Both the position numbers and the translations under genes were made by a program. A stretch of DNA of 19,720 nucleotides from JALZAA01 sp035316025. GTDB lineage: Bacteria; Actinomycetota; Acidimicrobiia; IMCC26256; JACDBD01. Positions 1 through 6,225 of the stretch are shown here, one piece after another. Every line of letters starts with the position of its first letter. The stretch's first letter is position 1. A model generated the notes under the pieces. That model was given only the letters and a program-made list of their open reading frames with translations. It was not told the origin of the DNA and made no database searches. Location: assembly GCA_035316025.1 (NCBI GenBank), contig DATFXL010000138.1, positions 1 to 19,720 on the forward strand. Direction: 5' to 3'.

Positions 1-517
1 ACGCGCCGACGTCTCCGGCCAGGCGTTTGGGGGACGCGGACACGAGCACGTTGAACAGCAGCGTGAGCAGCGTGCCCTCACCGATGCCGACGAGAAGCAG
101 ACCCAGGATGACTGCGATGGTGCCCCAGCCGTTGCCTACGGTGAAGGCGACCACCACCAGACCGATCGCAATCAGCATGAACGAGGCGATTCCAAGACGG
201 CGCGGCGAGAAGCGGTCATACAGTCGCACCGAGACAACGCCAGCCACTGCCACTGCAAGCGCGTAGGGAAGGATGGCTACCGCCGAGTACAGGGGCGTGC
301 GGTCTTGGACGATCTGGACGTAGAGCGGGATGAGAAAACCCACTGCCAGACCGAGGCTGCCCGCGACGAGAAAAGCGACGACGGCGCTCGTTTCCACCCC
401 GCAGGCCCAGCAGCATAGAAATGGCCTGTTCAGGCCGCCAGGATGCGCGGCGCCGGCCGTATTGAGCAGTCGTGTTCTCGGACGCACCATCTCAAGAACA
501 TCGAGGCTCTCCTTCAC
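1..517 (-). CDS. MFS transporter, C-terminal half only (partial at window edge; possible pseudogene)
   Basis: The minus-strand frame is open from a GTG at 517 to the window edge. From about residue 42 it reads like the second half of a drug-efflux transporter of the major facilitator superfamily. It shows about four hydrophobic segments, an IPLYVQ motif after the first, the cytoplasmic-loop-like YDRFSPRRLG, and a glycine-rich EGTLLTLLFN segment. The family is normally 400-500 residues with 12-14 membrane segments, but here the N-terminal half is absent. The first 40 residues look unrelated, and the GTG directly abuts the anti-sigma stop codon at 518-520. The good Shine-Dalgarno AAGGAGA just inside serves an out-of-frame ATG that stops after 23 codons. 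I infer a 5'-truncated transporter remnant, although a translated half-transporter cannot be excluded. The true 3' end lies outside the window. Confidence 0.55.
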   Translation of the reverse strand, partial: MKESLDVLEMVRPRTRLLNTAGAAHPGGLNRPFLCCWACGVETSAVVAFLVAGSLGLAVGFLIPLYVQIVQDRTPLYSAVAILPYALAVAVAGVVSVRLYDRFSPRRLGIASFMLIAIGLVVVAFTVGNGWGTIAVILGLLLVGIGEGTLLTLLFNVLVSASPKRLAGDVGA

Positions 518-1180
518 TCACGAAGCTCGTACTTCGCCCATGAGGACTCGTCGGCCGGACGAGGTCTGGTCGTTATCAGATGCCTCGATCGTCACGGTGA
601 AGGTCGGGAAGTCTTTTGGGGAGACGCCGGACCAGAGCGTGACGCGCCCGCTGCTCGAGCTGAAGGTTCCGATTGGCACGAGTGTCCCCGCAGCGTTCTT
701 CAACCACGCCTGGTAGTACTCGCCCGCCCGCAGGACGGGCAGACCGTCGGCGTCGAGCGTGACCCGGAACCCGGCGTCGGTGCGTGTGATGTCGGCAGTG
801 GCATGTGCGCTCGGCGCCGATCCCGTCGCGGTGAGCTTCGCTTCGTAGTCGGGACTCGTACCGCCTCGTGTCAGCAACACAGTCGCGACGACAATTGCGA
901 TCACCGCCGCGGCTGCCACTCCCGACACGAGCATTCGCCGCCGACGCCTCGACGTTCGCAGCGCGGTGGGTGTCCGCGACATCGTCGTGATCGGTTCGGC
1001 ATCGGCGACGGCACGCGCGACTGCAGCCTCGAGCCCGGCGCCCGGTTCGGCCCACGTCGAGGAGTCGCCGAGGACGTCCGCCAACAGCGGGAGCTCGGCC
1101 GTCTCCCGGGGTTCGAGCGCGCCGCCCCGAGCGTCGGCGATCAACTTCTCCCGCGCCTCGTTCGTCAGCCGGTCAGTCAT
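518..1180 (-). CDS. RskA-type anti-sigma factor
   Basis: This 220-residue protein has the layout of membrane anti-sigma factors of the RskA family. A hydrophilic N-terminal part (about 1-75) would bind the sigma factor. A basic run (RRRRRR near 78-82) precedes a single transmembrane helix at about 83-104, followed by an extracytoplasmic C-terminal domain ending in the family-typical tail (AGEYYQAWLKN, GTF, TIEASD, VLMGEV). The ATG at 1180 overlaps the end of the sigma gene by 8 nt and has a GGAGG ribosome site 6 nt upstream, so the two are translationally coupled. The N-terminus lacks an obvious HxxxCxxC zinc motif. Such factors hold the sigma factor at the membrane until regulated proteolysis releases it; the signal here is unknown. 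Confidence 0.85.
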   Translation of the reverse strand: MTDRLTNEAREKLIADARGGALEPRETAELPLLADVLGDSSTWAEPGAGLEAAVARAVADAEPITTMSRTPTALRTSRRRRRMLVSGVAAAAVIAIVVATVLLTRGGTSPDYEAKLTATGSAPSAHATADITRTDAGFRVTLDADGLPVLRAGEYYQAWLKNAAGTLVPIGTFSSSSGRVTLWSGVSPKDFPTFTVTIEASDNDQTSSGRRVLMGEVRAS

Positions 1181-1775
1181 GAGGCACCTCCCGGAGGTGG
1201 CCCAAGAGCGCAGCCAGTTTCCGGTGCGCTCGGTGTGATCTCGACTTCACAGTTCCCACCGCGATGCCGAGCTCCTCGGAGATCTCGTTGTGCGTCAGCC
1301 CGTCGAGATGTTGCAAGCGGACGACCGTTGCTTCCTCGAGCGGAAGAGTGTCGATTGCCTGCCGCACGTGCCACACGGCGTCCAGCGCGTCGAGATCAGG
1401 AGACAGGCTCAGGAGCGCGGGGTCGTCCGTGGCGACTTCATGGAGCGGGCGCGTCGGTCTGCGAGCCTCCCGGCGGTAGACGTCGATGGCGGCGCGCTTC
1501 GCGATCGTTGCCAACCAGCCCGCGGGGTCGCGTTCGACGTTGATCCGATCGGCCGCCTGCCACGCCCGTACGAAAGTGAGTTGGGCTGCCTCCTCGGCGA
1601 GGTCGTGCTGGCCGAGCACACGGTGCGCCACTGAGTACACGAGGCCTCCGTACTGGCGGTAGAGGGCTCGTACAGCGCCGGCTTCACGTCGCCGAAATGC
1701 GGCGAGCTGGGATTGGTCCACACGTGGAGACGCTACGACGGGCGGCACGTGGGCATGCAGTGACCGGGTGGGCAT
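1173..1775 (-). CDS. ECF-family RNA polymerase sigma factor
   Basis: The 200-residue protein has the two domains of group 4 sigma factors. Region 2 spans about 34-104, with LYRQYGGLVYSVAHRVLG followed by DLAEEAAQLTFVRAW and the promoter-melting segment ending in AAIDVYRREARR. Region 4 spans about 134-190, with LPLEEATVVRLQHLDGLTHN and the helix-turn-helix EISEELGIAVGTVKSR that reads the -35 element. It overlaps the anti-sigma gene downstream, the standard pairing. The ATG at 1775 is the longest start; a GTG at codon 19 is an alternative because the leader residues are not conserved-looking. A minus-strand ECF-type promoter (1822-1854) lies about 45 nt upstream of the ATG and matches the promoter facing the divergent gene, which suggests autoregulation. 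Confidence 0.9.
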   Translation of the reverse strand: MPTRSLHAHVPPVVASPRVDQSQLAAFRRREAGAVRALYRQYGGLVYSVAHRVLGQHDLAEEAAQLTFVRAWQAADRINVERDPAGWLATIAKRAAIDVYRREARRPTRPLHEVATDDPALLSLSPDLDALDAVWHVRQAIDTLPLEEATVVRLQHLDGLTHNEISEELGIAVGTVKSRSHRAHRKLAALLGHLREVPHD

Positions 1776-1821
1776 GGAGTGCTTCTCGACTCGATCGAGG
1801 TCTCACGCATCAGGACTCATT

Positions 1822-1854
1822 GTCAGTACGTCGGCGGCGCCCATTTGGTTCGCG
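1822..1854 (-). promoter_or_regulatory. Predicted ECF-type promoter of the sigma/anti-sigma operon
   Basis: Read on the minus strand, CGCGAACC (1854-1847) is followed after 16 nt by CGTACTGAC (1830-1822). GAAC-type -35 boxes with CGT-type -10 boxes 16 nt apart are the usual form of ECF sigma promoters. The predicted transcription start is near 1816-1818, giving a leader of about 40 nt before the sigma ATG. The identical element faces the opposite way at 1864-1896. The match is seen directly; which sigma factor uses it is inferred. Confidence 0.7.
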
Positions 1855-1863
1855 CTTTTGTCC

Positions 1864-1896
1864 CGCGAACCGCATCGAGGCCCGCGCCGTACTGAC
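1864..1896 (+). promoter_or_regulatory. Predicted ECF-type promoter of the divergent secreted-protein gene
   Basis: On the plus strand CGCGAACC (1864-1871) is followed after 16 nt by CGTACTGAC (1888-1896). This is the exact mirror image of the minus-strand element at 1822-1854. The predicted start point near 1899-1901 leaves about 30 nt before the ATG at 1931, which has an AGGAG ribosome site. Confidence 0.7.
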
Positions 1897-1930
1897 GATG
1901 AACGATCCCTCCCGAGTCAGGAGTCACTTC

Positions 1931-2488
1931 ATGCGCACAACGAACTCTCTGTGTACCCGCGTGATCGCACGTGCGGCCGCGGTGCTCGCCGCGGCAGTTC
2001 CGATCGGCGTGATCGGTGCGTCCGCCGCAGTTGCGACCGTTCCCAACGTCGGCTTCGGCTTCAACGCCCGAGACATCAAAGGGGCTCCCACCGGCGCTGT
2101 CCGTCTGACGGGCGGCGGTTCCTTCAGCACCGACAAGGGCGTCGTCCACGCCGGAGGCCACTTCAGTTGCACGTCGTCCGTGAACCAAGGCCCGCTGGCC
2201 GGGTGCATGGCTGGCCAAGGTGTCCGCTGGCACTCTGCCGAGCTCTTGCCAAGTACGCCGTTCAAGTGCACCGCCGCGGCGAGTGAGGCGCTGAAGACGG
2301 CGAGCACCGGCGGAGAAACTGTCGCTCTCCGATCCAACTTCTTCCGAGCAGGCGACGGGAAGAACGCCTCGTTCACGGCCAACATGTTCGTCTCGGCGAA
2401 CGACCTCGCCCCGGACATCACGGGCGTTCAGAACGTCTGGGTGCAGGGCGTGGGTTGCGCGGCGGCGTCCACGCATTTCAGCTCCTGA
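1931..2488 (+). CDS. Small secreted protein of unknown function, predicted ECF sigma target
   Basis: I do not recognise a named family. The 185-residue product begins with a signal peptide: a basic N-terminus (MRTTNSLCTRVIARAAA) followed by a hydrophobic core and a likely cleavage site near ASAAVA-TVPN. The mature part has a GGGSFSTDKG-like glycine-rich segment and four cysteines (in HFSC, AGCMAG, FKC and VGCAA) that could form two disulfides. A near-repeated theme (QGPLAGC, QGVRWHSAELL, DLAPDITGVQNVWVQGVGC) suggests a compact all-beta exported domain. The ATG at 1931 is chosen for AGGAG 7 nt upstream; an in-frame ATG at 1898 sits on the predicted transcription start and would be leaderless. 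The promoter architecture links it to the divergent sigma factor, so it is probably an envelope or secreted stress product. Confidence 0.75.
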   Translation: MRTTNSLCTRVIARAAAVLAAAVPIGVIGASAAVATVPNVGFGFNARDIKGAPTGAVRLTGGGSFSTDKGVVHAGGHFSCTSSVNQGPLAGCMAGQGVRWHSAELLPSTPFKCTAAASEALKTASTGGETVALRSNFFRAGDGKNASFTANMFVSANDLAPDITGVQNVWVQGVGCAAASTHFSS

Positions 2489-2567
2489 GCACAGCGACGT
2501 CTCCGTGCTCGGAATCCCGCAGCTACGCGATGCCGAACGACTCGCTCGCATCGAAAGGACATCCACG

Positions 2568-2825
2568 ATGCTTCCCGCCGAAACCGTCACACAGCCGTTC
2601 GCCCACCAACCGCGCAGCCGAATGGCCCGTGGTGCGATCGCACTTGCGACTGCCGCGTTCGCCACGACGATGCGCGCCTGGATCGGGCTGCTCAACGTCA
2701 ATGATCGGGTGAGCATCGCCAGGCGCCGGAAGGTAGCTGTGCGGGTGAGGGGAGGCAGCTCGGCACATCGTGCGTTTCGAGGCGTCATCGTGACTCTGAC
2801 CGGACAGGCGTCCGGAGAGGAATAG
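2568..2825 (+). CDS. Hypothetical small protein (85 aa), doubtful
   Basis: An 85-residue frame starts at the ATG at 2568 with a GAAAGGA ribosome-site-like sequence about 8 nt upstream. It contains one moderately hydrophobic stretch (ARGAIALATAAFATTM) and an arginine-rich C-terminal half. No family is recognised. It follows the secreted-protein gene by 79 nt in the same direction and ends about 55 nt before a strong hairpin terminator, which fits a real transcript end here. The sequence could also be a chance frame in GC-rich DNA. Confidence 0.35.
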   Translation: MLPAETVTQPFAHQPRSRMARGAIALATAAFATTMRAWIGLLNVNDRVSIARRRKVAVRVRGGSSAHRAFRGVIVTLTGQASGEE

Positions 2826-2881
2826 CGAGCGGTCATCGAGCGGTCACGCGACCGCTGCAACCGAACGGGACGGGAGACACC

Positions 2882-2918
2882 AAGGCGGGAGGCCGAGAAA
2901 CACCTGGCCTCCCGCCTT
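2882..2918. terminator. Hairpin terminator between convergent genes
   Basis: A perfect 13-bp stem is formed by AAGGCGGGAGGCC (2882-2894) and GGCCTCCCGCCTT (2906-2918) with an 11-nt loop. It lies between the plus-strand genes ending at 2825 and the minus-strand DUF1059 gene ending at 2955. The A/T pair at each stem base gives only a short T run, so it is a GC-rich stem-loop suited to both directions. Confidence 0.75.
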
Positions 2919-2954
2919 CCCCGTTACGGCTCAGACGATCGTCGACGGCCGCGG

Positions 2955-3143
2955 TCAGACAGGAACCTCGTCCTTCATCCTGGCGCGAAGTTCCTCCCGC
3001 AACTGGGGACCATCGACGTGGCCGTGGGTACTGACCGCGTGCTCGGCGGCCGCCTGGAGCACCTCGAACTCGCGCCCCGAGATCATCAACGTGCAGTTCG
3101 TCTCACTCGGGAAATCCCGGCAATCGATCACCTTCCTGGACAT
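2955..3143 (-). CDS. DUF1059 domain-containing small protein
   Basis: The 62-residue product fits the DUF1059 family of small proteins. It starts MSRKVIDCRDFPSE, has a second cysteine in TNCTLMISG, then an acidic helix with AAAEHAVSTHGH, and ends in a short charged tail (LREELRARMKDEVPV). The full length equals the family's usual size of about 55-65 residues. The ATG at 3143 is preferred over the longer open frame (which reaches 3392) because GGAGG lies 9 nt upstream and the family begins here. The molecular role is unknown. The gene ends 36 nt before the hairpin terminator on the minus strand. Confidence 0.85.
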   Translation of the reverse strand: MSRKVIDCRDFPSETNCTLMISGREFEVLQAAAEHAVSTHGHVDGPQLREELRARMKDEVPV

Positions 3144-3357
3144 CTTCCACTCCCTCCCGTGAAGAGACGCCAGTCGGCGCCTGCCCAACGACCATGTTGT
3201 CACCACCGAGGGTGGACTTGTCGAGAGGCTGCGTGAACAGCGCCAGATACGCGACGAACGCCCAACCCGCGGACCCGAGGTCGCGGTCGACGAGACGACC
3301 GTCCTGGTCGAAGCGACCGCGGTGAAGCTCGGCAAGAATTTAGTCCTCGTGTCCGCC

Positions 3358-4137
3358 ATGTCGACCACGACCGCGCCAGATGGTGCGTCCATCGCTTACG
3401 AGATCACCGGCGACGGTCCGCCGTTGGTCCTCGTCCACGGCATCACCGAGTCCCGGCGCTCTTGGGACCCGTTACTCGCCCCGCTGGCTCGTGATCACCT
3501 GGTCGTCGCGGTCGACCTGCGCGGACACGGCGAATCGGACCGACGTCCCCCCTATGACGTCTTGACGATGGCCGCCGATACACGTGCGGTCGTGGACGCA
3601 GTCGGTGCAACACAGCCGCTCGTCGTCGGACATTCGCTTGGTGGCGCGGTCGTCAGCGTGTACGCGGCGGCGAACCCCGTTCGGGGCGTCGTGAACGTGG
3701 ACCAGCCGCTCGAGCTCGGCGGCTTCCAGGCATTGCTCGCGCCAGTCGAGCCCATGTTGCGCGGCGAAGAAGCAAGCTTCCGGTCGCTGATGCGTCAGAT
3801 CTTGGACTCGTTGTACGGAGCGCTCCCGGCGGCGGAACGCGCACGGATCGAGCCCCTCACCCACCCCGAGCAGGACGTCGTGATCGGCGCGTGGGACCTC
3901 GTCCTCACCGCCGACCCGGAGCAACTCGACGAGCTCACCCGGTCGATCACCCGCATGATTACCTCGCCGTACCTCGCGCTCCACGGCACCGATCCCGGCG
4001 AGACGTACGCCACTTGGCTGCAGTCGGTGCTGCCGTCGGCGTCGCTCGAAGTGTGGCCGGACCTCGGCCATTATCCGCACCTCGTCGAGCCCGACCGGTT
4101 CGTGCAGCGCGTCAGAGACTTCGAGGCGTACTGCTGA
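3358..4137 (+). CDS. Alpha/beta-fold hydrolase
   Basis: The 259-residue protein has the full alpha/beta hydrolase signature. An HG oxyanion motif occurs in VLVHGIT (about 24-30), followed by DLRGHGES (53-60). The nucleophile elbow GHSLGG has Ser93, the acid is probably Asp212 in HGTDPG, and His238 lies in LGHYPH. A cap region lies between about 115 and 205. The substrate cannot be read from the sequence; esterase, haloalkane-dehalogenase-like and C-C-hydrolase-like members all share these motifs. No signal peptide is seen, so it should be cytoplasmic. The ATG at 3358 is chosen because homology-like sequence (TAPDGASIAYEITGDGPPLV) starts directly after it. It is transcribed divergently from the DUF1059 gene across a 214-bp gap. 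Confidence 0.85.
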   Translation: MSTTTAPDGASIAYEITGDGPPLVLVHGITESRRSWDPLLAPLARDHLVVAVDLRGHGESDRRPPYDVLTMAADTRAVVDAVGATQPLVVGHSLGGAVVSVYAAANPVRGVVNVDQPLELGGFQALLAPVEPMLRGEEASFRSLMRQILDSLYGALPAAERARIEPLTHPEQDVVIGAWDLVLTADPEQLDELTRSITRMITSPYLALHGTDPGETYATWLQSVLPSASLEVWPDLGHYPHLVEPDRFVQRVRDFEAYC

Positions 4138-4320
4138 GCTACGCAGCCTCGGAAAGTGGGGCGTCGACCGGTTCGACTCGCGTGAGCCGCGCTCGTACCG
4201 GAACTGTACGTGTGTGCTTGTAGTCGATCGTGGAAACCGGCGATGCGCGTCTGAACGCGCACCGCTCCGGGTCGACGGCATGCGGCAGTCCTCTCCGCAC
4301 GGTGATAGTGCGAAATCGCA

Positions 4321-4326
4321 TAGCCT
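4321..4326 (+). promoter_or_regulatory. Candidate -10 box of a leaderless gamma-glutamyltransferase transcript
   Basis: TAGCCT ends 6 nt before the GTG start codon at 4333, and no Shine-Dalgarno sequence precedes that codon. A TANNNT box at this distance is the usual sign of leaderless transcription in actinobacteria. A short perfect inverted repeat (TGCGA-AA-TCGCA, 4309-4320) abuts the box upstream and could be an operator. Confidence 0.4.
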
Positions 4327-4332
4327 GCGGGC

Positions 4333-5874
4333 GTGGCCGCGAAGCGCTTTCCCCGGAGCGGTGTCGCCGCGCCGCATTACCTCGCTTCCGTCGCCGGGTT
4401 GACGGCGTTGGCGCGCGGCGGAAACGCGATGGACGCCGCCATCGCGGCCAACCTCGCGCTCGGCGTCGTGGCGCCGTACCTGTGCGGGTACGGCGGCGAC
4501 GTCTTCGCGGTCGTGTGGGACGGCGAGCTACACGGCTACCTCGGCTCGGGTCGCTCACCGGCTGCCGCGACGATCGACGAGGTGCGCAGCCGCGCCCAGA
4601 CCGACACCATGCCGTATTTCGGGCCTCACTCGGTCACGGTGCCCGGCGCGGTGGCCGGGTGGTTCGATCTCCTCGGCCGCTGGGGCACCCGATCCTTCGG
4701 CGACCTCGCCGAGGCCGCGTTGGCCTACGCCGAAGACGGCTTCGAGCTCACGCCAACGGGCGCCGCGTTCCTCGGCGGATCAGTATCGCTGTACGACGGC
4801 TTTCCCGCGCTGCGCGCCGCCTACCAGGACGTCGAAGCCGGACAGACGATCCGTCAGCCCGGCTTGGCCCGGACCATCGCCACGCTCGCCGCCGACGGCC
4901 CCGATGCGTACTACCAGGGCCCGATCGGCGAAGCCATCGTCGAGACGGTGCAGTCGCTCGGAGGCGTGCTCACGCCCGAGGATGTCGCCGCCTACGAGGG
5001 CCGCTTCGCGCAACCACTGCGGGCGCCGTATCGCGACGTCGAGATCGCCGAGCTCCCGCCACAGACGCAGGGGATCGCCGCACTCGAGGCGATGCGCATC
5101 CTGGACGGCTTCGCGCTTCCCGAGGACGGCCCGGGACGCCACCACCTCCTCATCGAGGCGAGCAAGCTCGCGCTCGAGGACCGCAACGAGTACGTCTCCG
5201 ATCGCGCCGCGATGACGGTGACGCCCGACGAGATGCTCACCGCGGACTGGATCGAAGCGCGGCGCGCCCGGATCGACCCCGAGCATGCGACGACACCGGC
5301 CCCGGGCGAGGCCCACGTCGGCGGCACGGCCTATCTGTGTGCGGCCGACGCCGACGGCTTGCTCGTCAGCCTCATCCAGTCGAACTTCATGGCGTTCGGA
5401 TCCGGCGTCCACGTGCCCGAGTGGGGGATCAATCTCAATAACCGAGGCGCGTCCTTCACGCTCGACCCGATGAGCGTCAACGTTCTTGCGCCGGCGAAGC
5501 TCCCGATGCACACCCTGATGCCGGCGATGGCATTGCGCGACGGCGAGCCGACGATCGTCTTCGGCACGATGGGCGGCGACTCGCAGGCGCAGATCCACGT
5601 GCAGCTGCTCGCGCACATGATCGACGACGACACCGATCCTCAAGACGCCCTCGACGCCCCGCGGTGGTATCTCCAGCCATCCACCTGGACGCTGCGTGCC
5701 GAGCCGCAGTTCACGCCGGCATGGTTCGACGCCATGGGCGCGCTCGGCCACGATCCGAAGCGCACGGGACGCATCGACACGGGGACGGGCCACGCACACG
5801 CGATCAAGCGCACCGCCGGTGGGTACGCCGTCGCCACCGAGCCGCGCGCCGAAGGCGCGGCCCTGGGCCTGTGA
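4333..5874 (+). CDS. Gamma-glutamyltransferase family Ntn-hydrolase
   Basis: The 513-residue product belongs to the gamma-glutamyltranspeptidase family, which mature by self-cleavage before a catalytic threonine. The N-terminal part shows GGNAMDAAIAANLALGVVAPYLCGYGGD (residues about 29-56 in the family's conserved block) and PHSVTVPGAVAGW. The predicted cleavage and nucleophile site is Thr332 in VGGTAYL, followed by the conserved D-x-DG and QSNF segment. GTMGGDSQAQ downstream matches the Gly-Gly oxyanion motif. No signal peptide is visible, so the enzyme should be cytoplasmic, unlike periplasmic glutathione-degrading GGTs. Members of this kind may act on gamma-glutamyl amides, acyl beta-lactam-like amides or unknown substrates. 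The GTG at 4333 is supported by the start of similarity and the -10 box just upstream. The XdhC genes follow after 33 nt. Confidence 0.88.
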   Translation: MAAKRFPRSGVAAPHYLASVAGLTALARGGNAMDAAIAANLALGVVAPYLCGYGGDVFAVVWDGELHGYLGSGRSPAAATIDEVRSRAQTDTMPYFGPHSVTVPGAVAGWFDLLGRWGTRSFGDLAEAALAYAEDGFELTPTGAAFLGGSVSLYDGFPALRAAYQDVEAGQTIRQPGLARTIATLAADGPDAYYQGPIGEAIVETVQSLGGVLTPEDVAAYEGRFAQPLRAPYRDVEIAELPPQTQGIAALEAMRILDGFALPEDGPGRHHLLIEASKLALEDRNEYVSDRAAMTVTPDEMLTADWIEARRARIDPEHATTPAPGEAHVGGTAYLCAADADGLLVSLIQSNFMAFGSGVHVPEWGINLNNRGASFTLDPMSVNVLAPAKLPMHTLMPAMALRDGEPTIVFGTMGGDSQAQIHVQLLAHMIDDDTDPQDALDAPRWYLQPSTWTLRAEPQFTPAWFDAMGALGHDPKRTGRIDTGTGHAHAIKRTAGGYAVATEPRAEGAALGL

Positions 5875-5884
5875 CCCGCGGCGT

Positions 5885-5890
5885 TACCCT
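5885..5890 (+). promoter_or_regulatory. Candidate -10 box upstream of the XdhC N-domain gene
   Basis: TACCCT lies 17 nt upstream of the ATG at 5908 in the short gap after the gamma-glutamyltransferase gene. The predicted transcript would have a leader of about 10 nt. No clear -35 box is seen, so this is weak; read-through from the upstream gene is equally possible. Confidence 0.25.
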
Positions 5891-5907
5891 GTCCCTGTGA
5901 GCAGGTC

Positions 5908-6225
5908 ATGAAGGACGTCCTCGACGACATCGACCGCTGGCGAGCCGATGGTCACCGCGTCGCAGTAGCGCGCCTGGTGGGCGTCGAAGGCTCCGGCCCG
6001 CGCGATCCCGGCGCCACGATGGCCGTCAACGACGCCGGTGAGGTCGCCGGCTCGGTGTCGGGCGGCTGCGTGGAGGGGGCCGTGGTCACCGAGGCGCTCG
6101 CCGTGCTCGAAGGCAGGCGTGAGCGCGGTGTGATCTCGTTCGGATATTCGGACGACGAGGCGTTCGAGGTGGGGTTGACGTGCGGAGGCACCGTGCACCT
6201 GTTCGTCGAGCCGCTCGACTGGTGA
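5908..6225 (+). CDS. XdhC/CoxI family protein, N-terminal (XdhC_CoxI) domain
   Basis: The 105-residue protein is the N-terminal domain of XdhC/CoxF-type chaperones, which bind molybdenum cofactor and help insert its sulfurated form into xanthine dehydrogenase and related hydroxylases. Conserved blocks are VEGSGPRDPGATMAV (26-40), GSVSGGCVE (48-56, with Cys54) and GLTCGGTVHLFVEPL (89-103, with a second cysteine). In many bacteria this domain and a Rossmann-like domain form one polypeptide. Here the Rossmann domain is the next gene, overlapping by 4 nt (GTGA), so the two are coupled and likely form one complex. No molybdenum hydroxylase subunit gene is in the window, so the client enzyme must be encoded elsewhere. 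Confidence 0.88.
   Translation: MKDVLDDIDRWRADGHRVAVARLVGVEGSGPRDPGATMAVNDAGEVAGSVSGGCVEGAVVTEALAVLEGRRERGVISFGYSDDEAFEVGLTCGGTVHLFVEPLDW

Noticed and set aside
443..1543. Plus-strand 366-codon frame opposite the sigma and anti-sigma genes
   Set aside because: It is antisense to two genes with clear domains and the translation has no motif.
2487..2510. GAGCAC-N12-GTGCTC hairpin at the end of the secreted-protein gene
   Set aside because: It is a short stem with a large loop and no T run; transcription more plausibly ends at the 13-bp hairpin at 2882-2918.
4139..4321. Minus-strand 60-codon frame ending in VEPVDAPLSEAA, in the gap before the gamma-glutamyltransferase gene
   Set aside because: The composition is protein-like, but there is no ribosome site, no recognised family, and the start overlaps the predicted promoter of the divergent gene. 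Support is too weak to list.
4230..5441. Plus-strand open frame of 403 codons in another phase of the gamma-glutamyltransferase gene
   Set aside because: It is arginine-rich and out of frame with the clear enzyme sequence.
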